Below the pieces are notes generated by a model, which was not told where the DNA came from, did not search any database, and saw nothing but the letters and a program-made list of their open reading frames with translations. Positions 1-23,275 of a DNA stretch of 64,000 nucleotides are shown in pieces (the stretch's first letter is position 1; each line of letters opens with the position of its first letter). This DNA is from Gamsiella multidivaricata. Lineage: Eukaryota > Mortierellomycota > Mortierellomycetes > Mortierellales > Mortierellaceae. The stretch spans positions 62,001 to 126,000 of the forward strand of contig NW_026251709.1 of NCBI RefSeq assembly GCF_025024155.1, read 5' to 3'. Made by a program: the position numbers and the translations under genes.

Positions 1-727
1 GCTAGACTTCTTGTCATAAAGTCCCGCCGCCATGTATTTTATAATAACTTCCCAATTCAATTAAACAGGGTTGTGTGCATCCGACAAAATACAACCAGTG
101 CAGTGCAGTCCAGGCCTCCATAAGATGAGGGTTTTCATTCTGTAGGAGTTTTGGGTTTCATCGGTTAGATTGGAGGAGTTGCTGGACGAGGGAAGGTGGC
201 TATCCATCTGGATCGCCCGATCCTGATGATCTTCCGTGCTGATTAGTTGAAAGGAGTGGCTGATAGTTTGGTAGTTGGTGGTGTAGAAATAGTTGTAGAA
301 CTCTGCCTCAATGAACCGGTAAAAGCCAATATTCGAACAACCAAGCTGTTGCCGATATCCGAACCAAGAAAAGAGGCAAGGTTCGGATTTTACAGGCAAA
401 CCCTTTTTTTAGCATACTCTGTGTGCTGCTGGATAGTTCTGCTTCTTAAATCTTCTCCCGAATCTGCATGCTCCCGAGTCTGCATGCTCCTTAACGCCTT
501 TCCCGGGTCTGCATGCTCTCAGACCCCTGGTTCTAAGATTGAAATCAAAACGACGCTTCCTTCTCTTCTCCCCTCCTAAGATTGACCATCAAACCCTTCA
601 CACCTCGCCTACTATACTTCTATACGGGCACTCGTTCACATATTCACAAACGCGTGCTTTCTTTTATCCCGCAGTTATTCTACCACTCTATCTGCAAAGA
701 CATATCAACGACACTGTTATAATCAAC
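1..727. other. Intergenic / presumed NRPS upstream region
   Basis: No gene is supported here. Short open frames exist on both strands, but none carries a recognisable domain or splice structure. The last 130 bases before the candidate start at 728 are pyrimidine-rich, as is common for fungal 5' leaders. A three-copy 16-bp repeat lies at 456-516 and is listed separately. Confidence 0.5.
456..516. repeat. Three copies of a 16-bp repeat with GCATGC core
   Basis: Copies at 456-471, 472-487 and 501-516 match the pattern TCCCGRRTCTGCATGC. The first two are directly adjacent and the third follows a 13-bp gap. Each ends in the palindrome GCATGC. They lie about 210-270 bases upstream of the candidate NRPS start codon, so a role as transcription factor sites is possible but is only inferred. 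Confidence 0.7.
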
Positions 728-11448
<10,721 letters not shown>

Positions 11449-11801
11449 CGGATATCCTAGACACGGTCGTTTATTGCTCATGCATACAGACACACAGCTA
11501 GACTATAAATTCGATTGTCTAATAACTACACGATTTTTGCCTTGAGACCTGATAGACTGCTTGACTCTAAAGCAATTATCCTTCGGGCCAGGACCATATA
11601 TGTGTTATCTTCTTTATTGACATAAAGCGCGAAAAATCCAGAGACTGCCCATGAAATATATTTTGCTCTTGCAGCGTGAATGTCTACTATCTTTTTTTGT
11701 TTCGCCAGGGATGTACCTGCACGCAAAGAGTTCATCCTTCACGTTCAACTATCCATGTCCACAGGTGATTCCATCGATGCACCTCTGAGCAGCTGGCTCA
11801 A

Positions 11802-12178
11802 ATGGCTGAAGAGCTGGCTCGTCTTCAAGAACGCAACATTACTAACAGAGATCCTCAGATCGCGAATCAACGCCCCAGCACTGTCTTTTATCCCTCCGAA
11901 GCTGAGGCCCATCGCTACCCTCCAATCAAGCCTAATGACCTCCTCTCTCCCAGGAGGCAACAGCCAGCATGGACAAAATGTCAGATTTGTTGACCAGAGG
12001 AGCAATAGAATTCGCGAGTGGGCCCGGCTTTATAATGTTCGTTATCCCCAAGAAGACAAGGGACTTTCAACCGGTCCTCAGCCTACGAGCAGTAAATCAA
12101 TTCCTGGTCACACGTTTGCCATTTAATAAACCCAAACGAGTATTTGACATATATCAACACTATTTTGGGCGGGCATGA
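11802..12178 (+). pseudogene. Gag tail and reverse transcriptase fragment
   Basis: An upstream frame reads MAEELARLQERN... to the stop at 11991-11993. The overlapping frame from about 11969 reads LLTRGAIEF...FVIPKKTRDFQPVLSLRAVNQFL, which matches the start of retroelement reverse transcriptase palms (P-K-K...RPVLDLR.LN). It stops at 12178 before the catalytic YxDD box. The call rests on motif resemblance only. Confidence 0.65.
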
Positions 12179-12819
12179 TCACTAGAATTGATGAAACTGG
12201 CGACCACAGTATGGGAGTGGTGCCTGACAATGGGGACTAGGATCCGGACAACCTACGTTCTATAAGCGTTCAATCCAGCGAACGCACCTTCACACCACCT
12301 GACAGGACAGTTGGAATGGTCAATCAACAAGGCATTCTTTAAAAAAATGAATCACAAATGGCCGATCAACCGCCAGCTGCCACGATACATGACCTAGAGA
12401 CCCACACCAGGCGCGGCCGGACACGACGCTCTTTGACATCGTTGACGACTTCTAGTCAACGTCTACTTATGTCCGCCATGAAATTTTATCCCTCTAGCTC
12501 TTCAGATAATCCGCCAGGAGAAGGTAACAGCAACCACTATAACACTTCACTGGCCATCAGTAGTGTAGTTCCCTGTCCTTTTTTTTATTTTTATTTTTAT
12601 TTTTTTTATTTTATTGACGCCAGATCCCTCCAGGCGTGCAGGCGTGCCACATGCTGCGGTGTGGTTCCCTGTCCAAAGCGCCGCCGATCCCGATACCGCA
12701 CCATTAAGTGATTCCGGCACTAGGAAACACGCCCAACATCCCAACATCTTGGCAAAGAACCCCACTAGTCGTTATGCGTCTGGAGACTAAGCGGCGTAGA
12801 CACCTAGCTAAAGGATGGG

Positions 12820-13775
12820 ACGCAGACACAGCGTCCATCATCATCGACAGCCCAGAATTGAAGCGAAAGCAACGTGATTATTTAAGTATCCAGGATCGGT
12901 ACATCAAATGGACTACCGCGCGCGAAATGGATGCTATGGAGCCACAACCAGTGCAATTACTCAACTGGATCACATCAGGAGTGTCGATCAACAAATGAAC
13001 GTCAGGCACGGTGGAGGCATACAAGTCGGCGATTATTCACATGTACGATGATAAGTCATCCTTCGACGACATTGATTTTCAGTAGTTTTTCCTCGCACTG
13101 CGTCGGCGAGAAATCAAGCACACCAAGGAGTCGAACATCGACATTACACCGGCGATCGATTATTTTCGGCAGCAGGGCCAGAACGAGGGTCTCAGTACAC
13201 TGATTCTCACTCAGAAGCTGTTTTGGCTACTCAGCACTTGCGGCTCCCTGCGGCCTAACGACATTCTGTGCATTGATTTATCCAACGATAAATTCCACTT
13301 AGACCGGATCACCTCTATCCTCCCCATCTTGATCCCCAAGAAGACGCGAGGCGGCAACCGCATCTGCGAATACACCACGATCAAAAGCCACGATGACCCC
13401 TTCCTGTGCCCGGTTAAGACCCTCACCGAGTACCTCCGACGCATTCAAGGCCACGATATTGATGTCCTTCACCCCAAGGACCCGCTGATACTCTATCGCC
13501 CCCTCCTGCGCGATGCCAAGGATCCTGGAAGATATATAGGAGCTGAGTGCATCAGCGATCAATCACCTCCATCAGTCGAAAGCTCTCCTTGCCAAAGGAC
13601 GTTAAGTTATCTAAGGCTCGCGCCATTGGATCCACGGCCGCCATCAAGCAAGGCGCACGTGTTGACAGCGTTGTTGTGCATGGCAATTAATCCTCTTCCG
13701 TCCTATTCACAATTTTTATCGATTGAATGCCGCTACCGCGACCAACTTCACATCGATGGTTCTTTCTTAATTCTG
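12820..13775 (+). pseudogene. Tyrosine recombinase fragment of a DIRS-like element
   Basis: A core-binding-like segment (RDYLSIQDRYIKW) is followed by CGSLRPNDILCIDL, which fits the arm around catalytic Arg I, then PVKTLTEYLRRI. A HGN box is followed by a FYRLNAAT segment (about 13717-13740) that would hold the nucleophilic tyrosine. Breaks include a shift near 12994, TAG at about 13083, a shift after 13540, TAA in the HGNW-like box near 13688 and another shift near 13710. It is not functional as it stands. Confidence 0.75.
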
Positions 13776-15251
13776 CTCTGGATTCATAAATATGGTCCAG
13801 GCCCTCGGATAATAAGCTTGAGCCTTCATGTTCTTCGACCCTGTCAGCTAATACTTAATATTGCACCCCATTAACATCAGACTATACTCAAAAGCAATAA
13901 AAAACACATTTACGACGACTTATTTTATGCTCAAGTCCTTTCTCGCTTTGTCAGCGTGTAATTCATGTGCATATGTTGTAGTTGACCAATATTCTACTTT
14001 CTTTTTAAAATTCTAAATGATTTTCGCGCGGGAGCGATATACAAACGCGCAGCCAAATTGCCCATTTTGGCCTCGCTTATTGTGGCATAATTATACGGAG
14101 ACATCAATGAAGCCTTATGTCCTGGAAGAACACCGCATGTTCAATGCTTCTTCAAGCAGCGTTATCTCTATGTCCGACCTAGTTACTGCTCCGTCATATT
14201 TACGGGAGCGATAATGAAGTAGAACGTATAGGTGGATTATGGCCAGATCCCGAGCTGTCGTCCTAGTGAGCTTTTGGTTTGATTGCGCGAACGTATTTGA
14301 GGATTCCCAATACACACTGACTGTGCCTTGCGCGGCGGAGTCGCGATGCTCCTAGAATTGTTTGTCCATTAAAGTTCGCGGCCATCGATGGTTACCGAAA
14401 ACAAACAACAAGAACTCGCGTCCATTCTAACAAAAACAGATATGGTGTCGATCAGCCGTGGTCGACAAGACTCTCCAAAGCAATGAGGGAAAACAAAGAT
14501 CCGAACTTAAAATCATCTTCCAGAAGGGATAGGATATCACTTCACAGGTAAAAGGGCACCATGCATGTTGGGTATGACAAGGTGGAGCATGGGACGATAT
14601 GGTCCGGGTCTTTTGCTGGGATCCATTTGCATATTGGAATTGCATACAACGGGTGCGCTCAAGATGAGAATCGAACGCGTTGGCGACAACTGTTGAATCT
14701 ATCATTGGATTATGTCAACTGTCCTGTAAGCTCATTTGACAAAGAACGGTAAACAGGGGTGCGAATGACATTCAAGGCTCTGGATCTATGAACGCGACAG
14801 ATGCGCCGGCCGTTGGTTAAATGCAGTGCTCATTTTGCTTTTCGCTGTGGTGGTGAACGTGCTCCTTCCTTGATTGCTGCTGAACTCAAGTAGACTAGCT
14901 GATGCACGTTCGGACACATCAAAAAATCCCCGCGCAAACAAACAAACAAACAGACAAAAAAAAAAAGGCGGGTTGCTCACAAGGCGGCGCGAAAATAGTC
15001 GGATGCATGCAGTTGGGCGGGAATGGTATGGCCGGCAGCCGTTGTCCCCAACTTCGTCTTTTCTCTTTCGTCTTCCCATCCTCATCCTCACCATCCTCTT
15101 CTCCATCAAACTCGCTCCTCATTCTATGCATCATCCGCAAGAGAATGAACCCGATCTCATCATTCATACCACGCATCCCTAAACCTCATTCGCTCCAACC
15201 TTCCCTAGCCCAAACACGCAAACAAATATAAATAAAAAAAATCTCTATTCA
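13776..15251. other. Intergenic
   Basis: No gene is supported. Small open frames at 14017-14214 and 14561-14752 have no recognisable features. The last 200 bases are rich in C/T with A runs (14950-14966, 15230-15240) and probably hold the promoter and leader of the WD40 gene. Confidence 0.5.
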
Positions 15252-18200
15252 ATGCTGAGAACGGAACGAAGGAAGGCATCCGCCAGCAACTCCAGCATCG
15301 TCAGTACGGCTGGCTCTGGATCTTTGTCTGCGAGCTCTGTTCTGCGACGCAAGCGCAAAGAGACAGAATGCCTGGTAACCGCCCGTTTCGCACTGGATAC
15401 TATGCATATGCTTCGCCAGCAGCGTGGGTAATTCCAACGATGACAGTTCACTGATGCTCCTCTGGTGATCCTACGCCCACATAGCTTAAGCTTGAACGCG
15501 TCCTAGGACTGACCTCAAACAAACCCATGATCCTCTCCGTCAATCCGACTCATGATCTGGTGGCCTATGCAGCAGGCTGCGTAGTTGTTCTCTACAACCA
15601 CAAGCGCGACAAGCAGATCGGACTCCTGTGCACTTCCACCCTCAAAAAGTCGACCGCTAGTGATCCAGGAGCTGCTTCAGCTACAGGAACAGCTAGTGTC
15701 AGGGGAGTGGCGGCGCATAGTGGATCTCCCAGGTCAATGAACAACATTCAATGGATGAATAGCGGTATGTCGGGCGCCAATATCAATCCACTGGCGGGTT
15801 TGATGCCCATGGCCATGTCAGACAGCTCGGTGGCGTCCAGCTTTGGGACTTCGAACCCGACCAGCAATAAGAACGTTAAGCCAAAGCCCATTTCCTGTCT
15901 CTCGTTTTCCCCTGATGGGCAATTCCTGGCCATCGGAGAGGTACGTGCTCTGCTATGCATTTGTTTGCTCTTTGTCAATTTTTAGAACATGGCATTCGTT
16001 GGTGCTTGGCCTGCATATTGACCAGAGCAAATCTTGTTTACTATAGACTGGACATCAACCGCGGATACTCATCTGGGAAGTAGCATCCCAAATGCTAGTA
16101 GGAGAGATCCAAGGACACAAGTTCGGCGTGCAGGCTGTCCATTTTTCTCCAAACTCTAAATTTCTAGTGTCCCTTGGGTTTCAGGTACCGTTGTCACCCA
16201 TTTCTGTGATACATGTTCCAACCGGCTTACGGAATAAAGCCTTGTCGATGCACTAACACATGGCTTTATCCATTTTTTTCTTCTTTTTTATAGCATGATG
16301 GATACATTCATGTCTGGAATTGGAGGACTGGCGCGCAGATCGCGAGTAATAAAGTCACTACAAAGGTCAATGCTCTTGCCTTCTCTTCGGACGGCTCCTT
16401 CTTTGTCACCGCTGGTTTGAGGCACATCAAATTCTGGTATTTGAACGTCGGACCAAACAAAGGGTCGCTCAACACTCAGGTCCTGGATGGTCGTTCAGGA
16501 ATTCTAGGAGAGCTACGCAACAGCAACTACGTGGATGCGGTGTGCAGCAAGGACGGGAAGTCCACATATGTTGTCGCCTCTAATGGCATTCTCTGTCTCT
16601 TTAACGAGGGGCGTGCCATAGAAAAGTGGATCGACCTTCATGTCCGTGGGGCATACTCCGTCAACCTGGGCGAGGGGTGCATCATTTGTGCATGTACAGA
16701 TGGATTCATCAGGTATGTGTAACGTCTAGCGACAGATGGAGATGCTAGAGTGCTGTGTGCTCTCTCTAAAAGATGTTCTGCTCTAATAACGAAAATAGGT
16801 TATTTGAGCCCGAAACATTGGAGTACATCGGGACCATGCCTAAGCCGATGGCAGTTGGCGCCTTTACTGGGACGATGCAAACGGCTAGACAGGAGGAAGA
16901 TGATCCAAACGCTATATACGCCGATGTTTTGGCTTCGCAATACGACACATCCTCAAATAGCTTGATTTGCATTTACTCGGACCGTTCTCTCTTTGTTTGG
17001 GACATGAATGACATACACAATGCCGTCGTTCTGTGGAGTCATTTGTTTCATTCTGATTGTGTCTGGGGAGTAGAGGTAAGAGTCGCTCATGGTACAAAGT
17101 TGAACAGCGGGAGGATGGACTATATCTAACGAAACAGTGTTTGTATAGATGATACCCAACTCGCACAGCAAGGAAATTGCTCAACCATTTCCGCCAGAGA
17201 CATTTGTTACCTACTCTGCCGATGGATCAATCAAGTTCTGGAACTTAGACGATAATATATCTGTGCTATCACCCTTGTCAAGTCCCAAGGCTAAAGTTCA
17301 GACTGCACCTGCGCCCAGCAGGGAGATTCTCAGTGTTTTGTATGCGGACGAGAACTGTAGATCGTGGATTCAGGCACCAGAGAATCAAGGTGCGTGATAG
17401 TTGTCGCGGAGCAAAATCTTTCGTGACGTGAAGCTGGACTTTGAACTACTGCCTAACGCCGATGTTGTATCGTCTTATTTTCCACGGTTTAGATGGCATG
17501 GAGCCTGGATTCAACATTGTGCCTTTGGAGTGCGGCATTCGTACTGTCAAAGTCAGCCCAGATGGACGATTTCTTGCCTCCGGCGACAAAGGAGGAAACC
17601 TAAGGTAGACTGGCTACATGTATCCTGCAACTGTTCTAGAGAATGGCTTGTAGCATGGCAATAACTGACAGCTTTGTTTTGTTTACATAGGGTGCACGTT
17701 CTTTCAACATTGGAGCAAATCACTTATCAGGAAGCTCATGATACGGAGATTCTAGCAATCGATTTCACAGACCCCGTGGACAAGGAGTCGCCGCTATTAA
17801 TCGCCACCGCTGGCCGGGACCGATTATTGCATGTGTTTGATGCCTTGAATGATTATGCATTGGTGCAAACACTCGACGATCATTCGTCCTCGATTACATG
17901 TATCAAATTCACCGCTAACGGGTCGCGCATGATGAGCTGCGGTGCAGACAAGAGCATCATCTTCCGTAACTGCCTGAAGGTATGACACGCGCCGCATGAT
18001 GGGAAGTTGGACAGCGGTGTATGATAATGAGTGAACAATTAACAGCTACTGCCCCTGTGACCGATATATAGAATCCAGATAGCATCGTCTATCAGCCCTA
18101 TCATCAAGCCCCTGGCCGAGCTACGTTTTATGATATGGGTATGAATGATGCAAGTCAGACCATAACAGTCGTAGCGGGCGACAGAAGATTCAATGTTTTT

Positions 18201-20825
18201 GCTTTGGATTCCGGAAAGAACATCAAATCTTTTAAGGCCGAGACAAAAGGGGACGATGTGACAGCAGGGATGGCGGAGATCTGCAGTATGACACACATCA
18301 GCTTAGACCCCACTGGCACCATTGCTGCAGCCTCGGGCAGTGACAAATCTATCAGGATTTACGATCTTCTTCATGGGACCTGTTTGGCTCACACAATATG
18401 CCATGCGGAACTGATAACAAGCGTTAAGTTCACAAGCAATTTCGACCGCATCATTTCCACGAGTGCGGACGGATGCGTGCTGGTGTGGCGAGTGTCCAAG
18501 GACGTTGTCAAGCGGATACATACCAGAATCCAAGAGAACGTGAACCTACCAGGGTACCTCCAGGCAAAGGCAGCAGAAAAACAGGCAACTCTGAACCCCA
18601 GTATGGCAACATCAAGTCCGAGAACATTGAGATTGAAAAAAAAATCGACTGACAGAGTAGGCACGTATGGCAGCGAGTACTCTGGGGCTTCTCGCCGGAA
18701 CTCGACTGCGTCCATGATGAGTGAAGACTGCGACATGCGCTCTGAGGAAAACTTTGACGATGTTGCGGTACCAAGCATTTCAAAAGTGGAGGATACGTCA
18801 AAGGAAACTTTTTCACCTATAACTGTGAACATACCCGCGACCAGCGCCAGAGCACCCGGTACCCGAGCGAGGGTCACCGGCTCCATTTCAAAGACTCCCC
18901 TCATACGATCACGCCAAAATTCGCTATCCCAGCCAAGTGCACCAAAGCCGCCAACGTCGTCTACTCGGTCAGGGGTGCAGCAGGACCCGCCACGATGGAA
19001 CAGGAGTGTTGCCAAGGATAGGGTTGCCTCGTCCCCTTCTGCAATCAAGCCATCTAGGTCAAGCTCACCGGGACCACGCACCACAAAAACTGCGGTCAGC
19101 AGCAAGTGGCTCTCGCCCAATGCCTCGAGACCTAGAGCGACTTCGCTGACAGCCCCGAATGAGGCGGTCCTGAAGTTGGATGATGCGAAATCAAAGGGCT
19201 TGCAAAGGCAAAGGCAGTCGTTGAGCGATTACAGTCATGATGATCCGCCACCTGCGGCAGGACACAGGAATGATGATGACCTCAGTGACGAAACGGAGCA
19301 TGGGTCCGATGCTGGGTCGCTATTGGCTCACCAACCTGCCGATGCTGCCGCCGATACCCCCACCGATACCCCCACCGATACCCCTACCAATATCCCCGAG
19401 ACAATGGACAGGACGAGCACTACTCCCACGCGACGCAAACCTCTTGCTATTACGATCAAATCCCATGTGCTGCCACATAAAAAGGAACATGCTGTGTTAT
19501 CTCGATCGAACGAGTCAGACCAGGCTGGAAGCGAGACTGGCGGATCGGACGAGAGGGATGGGGATGATGAACAGGCAGATGGAGAGGAGAGTATCAGCGA
19601 AGCAGGAAGTGACAACGATGTACTATCGCCGCTTCAACGACGCAATATTGGCCCGGGAGTCATCAACGATTTCATAGACGCAAATGGCGAGATTGTTGCG
19701 TTCGAAGACGGCGAGCGACTGATTGGTTCGCCAGGATCTGAGAGGAACTACAACGTAACTTCTCCTGGCGGCCGTGTGATAAGTATACGGCCCCTTGTTG
19801 AACGACGGAGTCTGAGTTCGAGGTTCTTGGCGGCACATGCTGCCGCACTCATGATGGGGCTGGTGCAGGGGCAGGGGCAGGACAGTCCTTCGCGTGCGGA
19901 AGATGACCGGCAGGACTCGGGACTTGATGCTGGACAAGATGGTCCTTCCAATACGGCGGAGAATATGACAGCTGAGAGACCTGATCCTCATGAGAAACCA
20001 CTAGAGGAGCGCCTCAATCTTCAGTCTCTTAATGCAGCCGCAATGAAATGGAAGCAACGTGGGCTGAAGGCTTTGTCGAAGGAAACCAATCGAGAGGATT
20101 CTGCAGGACAGCAGCTCAACCCTGAACAAGAGGGTGGCGATACCTCGATGGGATCATCAAAGTCCGATGACTATTTCCAGGAGGTGGAGCGAACTAGGAA
20201 GCGGCTCGCTGAACTAGGGTATCTCACCATCCCTGGTGGCAGTAAAAACGTACAATCCTCGTTCGAGACCTCTGCTTTATCTGAGACGATTTTATCAAGC
20301 GCCACTGCAGAGTCGGACCTGAAGGCACGATCCTCTGTAGACAGTGACCGGGAGACAGAACTGCCCGCTACGTCCCCTGTCGTCGGAACCGATCCACCAG
20401 CTCAATTGCAGACTCCTCATGTACTGGCCTCGCCGGTGATTATGAATAGTCCTGAGGAGGAGAGAAAGATGGCTCCTGGCGGTATGACATTATCGTTCAA
20501 TCAAATACTGGATATGCAAGTGGAGGATCGCAAGACACCCGAGCAAGAATCGAATCTTGATGCGACAGATAACAATACCAAGATACAGACAAGCCATACG
20601 GACGGCGAACAGAGTCTTCGGGACGCCTTCCGGAAAATCTCTTTCCTGATCTCGCATCAGGCCACGATGGCGACTCAACCCCAGGCACAGAGCAAGGATG
20701 ACCGCGTGGAACGTATCCGCGAGACGAAAAAGTGGATGATGGAGACACGAGAGGGCCTGCTTAACCTCGTGGGCGAGGTGCAGGGCCAATTGTGGGCTCT
20801 GGAAAAGAGCCAACAGGATGCATAG
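15252..20825 (+). CDS. WD40 scaffold protein, MAPKBP1/WDR62 family
   Basis: Nine exons: 15252-15374, 15485-15940, 16047-16184, 16294-16712, 16799-17075, 17149-17389, 17493-17604, 17691-17979 and 18072-20825, giving about 1602 residues, close to the length of animal MAPKBP1 and WDR62. All junctions are GT-AG and in phase. Family landmarks include LKLERVLGLTSN, YAAGCVVVLYNHK, the DDHSSSITCIKF and MSCGADKSIIFR pair, and a last blade SADGCVLVWRV. The first 750 residues form about 12-14 WD40 repeats (two propellers in the family). The rest is a long Ser/Pro/acidic tail with a PTDTPTDTPTDTP repeat and a charged helical segment at the extreme carboxyl end (ERIRETKKWMMETREG). The animal relatives bind JNK-pathway kinases and spindle poles. 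A scaffolding role here is inferred; the partner is unknown. Confidence 0.93.
19348..19400 (+). repeat. 12-bp tandem repeat in the WD40 gene
   Basis: ACCGATACCCCC units, about four copies, encode the PTDT series in the disordered tail. The frame is kept because the unit is a multiple of three. Confidence 0.8.
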
Positions 20826-21143
20826 CTCCCTGGGGATGCTGTACACATCGCACATTGCTCGTTTGTTAGATAGAGGAAAGATTCATGGCGCCTTTAAATA
20901 TAATTTGCGATCGGTTATGAATGAGTTTGTGCTTGACGCCTTGACCGCAGTCGGTGCCTTCCAGCCTGAAGGACACTCATGAGACTGAGAATGAACCTTG
21001 ATTGGCAAGAGTGCAGCGCAGCTCTGTTCCTGCACTGTGCTCATGGATAACCAACCACCTTGGTTGCACAGGAAACCCAGCCCTGGAGAGGGCGTAAAGT
21101 ATGCATGCTCACTTGCGGCATTTTCTTGTTATCAACCGGACTC

Positions 21144-21150
21144 TATTTAA
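21144..21150 (+). promoter_or_regulatory. TATA-like box of kelch gene 1
   Basis: TATTTAA lies 89 bases upstream of the ATG at 21233. The same heptamer occurs about 100 bases upstream of the second paralogue, which supports a conserved promoter. The rest of 20826-21143 shows nothing else recognisable. Confidence 0.5.
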
Positions 21151-21232
21151 GCATGACGGTCTGCCTCCCTCACTCCCTTACACCTCCACCCGTCCCACTT
21201 CTCCGTACGCAAATAAAAACACCAAAGGCACC

Positions 21233-22727
21233 ATGCACTTCTCTATGTCCGCAGCAGCGATAGTCGTTGCTGCCGCCTTCCTTACTGCATCAGTCAACGG
21301 CCAACCCCCTTCCTGGATACCCCCTTCCTGGAGACCCACCTCCACCCACATCCAACGGCCTAGGCCAACCGCGGATCCCACTCCCACTCCTGGCGATGCT
21401 CCTCCACCTCGAGCCTTCGCCAACTTTGCCTTTTCTGAGCACCAGAAGCTATTCATCAGCAACGGCTGGTTCGGTTGGGCCTCAAACTGGAAGGGTATTT
21501 ACAATGAGTTCCACTCCCTTGACTTGTCTGTGCCCTGGACATCCGATAAACCGGCCTGGGAGAAACTTGCCTACCGAAGCACTGGCGAGGGCGAAACTGC
21601 AGGGCAATTCGGAATCTCCAAGGACAATATGACCCTATACTTCTTCGATGGCAAAGTCCACAAGTACAACGTCAAGACTAACACATGGGATCTCAACATC
21701 GACAGTGTTTTCACTCGTCCCCCAAAGAATATCTCTGATGACCCCGCCTTGGACCTGCACAAGGGCAAAATGTACCCCCATGGCGACATGCGTTCTTTCA
21801 AGGCCGATGTTGCCACTGACCCCGAAACCGGAGTGATGTACGGGTTTGGAGAGTCAATTCAAGTGTGGGATGAAGTATATCGATGGAGGACTTCTCCATA
21901 TGCTTCCATAGCGACGTTTGATCCGGCGACGAACAACTACACGCGGCCCTACGATAACGATGCGCATCGTGTCAAGTTGTCCGATATCAGGTCCGGTGTA
22001 GTGAACTCGCTGGTGCTCAGTGCGGCTGCGAAGAAGCTGTATGCATTTATGTGGGAGATGGATGATGGCGAGAGTGCGTTGTTTGAATACAATATTCTGT
22101 CCATGAAGTGGACCCAGTTGGTAAGCCAAGAACTGTTAAAAAAAAAAAAAAAAAAAAAAAACGAGGGCGATGGAGTTACATTTTTGACCCATTTTTGACC
22201 CATTTTTTTTTTTTTTAATTACCACATGCAAAATAGAACACGACAGGAGATATCCCATCTCCACGAGCAGGTCTTTGCTTTGCACCTGGTAAGAGTCAAT
22301 TATACGAACATGGTCCACTTTATTGTCGTCTCCCCATATCTAATCCGTGGATCTAAACCTCTTGTAATCCATTCGCCCGTCCATAGCCTACGGTGGCACA
22401 AAACTGATCCTGGCTGGCGGAAGGTCCAGCACCGCTCCAGACGATGATACGAACGCGGCCCTGAACGACGTTTACCTGTATGACGTCGCCACCTCCGTCT
22501 GGACAAAGATGGCGAGTGCTCCTAGTCCCCACCACGGTGGCGTCTGCGCCGTCTCTGGCGACTCCTTCATCATCTGGGGAGGATACAGCGCTTACAGCAA
22601 CAATAACGAGGTTATCGTCGCAAACGAGGATGGTCCTGCCATTTTCAATATGTCCTCCAACACCTGGGGGACCACCTATACTCCCACTCCTGTTGGCGCA
22701 CGCTCTCCTTCTTTTGTATCTCAATAA
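21233..22727 (+). CDS. Secreted kelch-repeat protein, paralogue 1
   Basis: Exons 21233-22120, 22237-22288 and 22387-22727 give about 426 residues. A signal peptide (MHFSMSAAAIVVAAAFLTASVNG) precedes a Pro/Thr-rich spacer and a kelch-like beta-propeller with repeated YGGTKLILAGG and FIIWGGY blades. The middle exon is exactly 52 bases (phase 0 in, phase 1 out), as in both other intact paralogues. It is 70-80% similar by eye to the gene at 24638, and the DLSVPWTSDKPAW block is identical. Unlike that gene it stops right after TPVGARSPSFVSQ and lacks a hydrophobic tail, so it should be released rather than anchored. The function is unknown. Confidence 0.85.
22121..22236 (+). repeat. Intron with facing A and T homopolymer tracts
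   Basis: Intron 1 of kelch gene 1 holds an A run of about 24 (from 22138) and a T run of 15 (about 22203-22217), with two TTTTTGACCCA copies between. In RNA the tracts could pair and bring the splice sites together. Confidence 0.7.
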
Positions 22728-23275
22728 ATGCGCAATACTTTTATGGCACCATTGTTTGTAGTGTCCTGCTTTGTTGAGTAGACGGATTTAATCTTCTCGT
22801 TCTAGCCCTACTTTTTTTTTATATAACCGCGAACAATTAGCTAAAGAACGGCTCAACGGCACTACATTACGTTGCATACTCCCAATATCAATGCCAGACA
22901 AGGCGCAGATAAGGATGAGATAAAAGACGAAGATGTAACTTCGATCAGAATAATCCCAAGGAATGAGGGACTTTGGGACAAGCGGAAAAAGAGGCAACCA
23001 GCAAGAGAGAGTGGCCAATAAATGTAGATCCGCAGGACGCCGAGTTGATGCTGTCTTTGTATGCTCAACTCTTGTATCTGTGAACCCACTCTGCGTCTCG
23101 AAGTGCGCGATTATAACTCGTTTGTCCAATTAGCCGCCTAAGTTTTCTTTTCGAGTACCTTGCTCAGCCGAAAGCTGGGAAGCGATTCCCCTTCGAGTAT
23201 GAGACGAATGGCTGGCCAGTAGAACTAGTCTAGGAAGTTTGATTTAAGTGGATAAAACTCGAGAAGTCTCTAATA
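22728..23275. other. Intergenic
   Basis: No gene is supported. The first part is the 3' flank of kelch gene 1 and has a T run at 22812-22820. Nothing recognisable was seen before the decayed paralogue begins. Confidence 0.5.

Larger units (their letters stand above)
11750..13775 (+). mobile_element. Degenerate DIRS-like tyrosine-recombinase retrotransposon
   Basis: A gag-tail/reverse-transcriptase remnant is followed by a tyrosine recombinase remnant on the same strand, the arrangement of DIRS/Ngaro-type elements. Most of the reverse transcriptase and RNase H is missing, so the copy is internally deleted as well as frame-broken. I could not define terminal repeats. The 300 bases before it (11449-11749) hold only the NRPS 3' flank. 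A T-rich tract lies at about 12575-12615 inside the element. Confidence 0.75.

Noticed and set aside
61..399. Open frame of 112 codons on the minus strand
   Set aside because: No domain, no splice structure and unremarkable composition; probably chance.
12358..12711. Open frame in the DIRS-like region
   Set aside because: Begins in unrelated sequence and runs into a T-rich tract; no similarity to gag, RT or RNase H visible.
14640..14690. Possible tRNA (GAATCGAAC-like B box on the minus strand)
   Set aside because: No matching A box or acceptor stem could be found within 90 bases.
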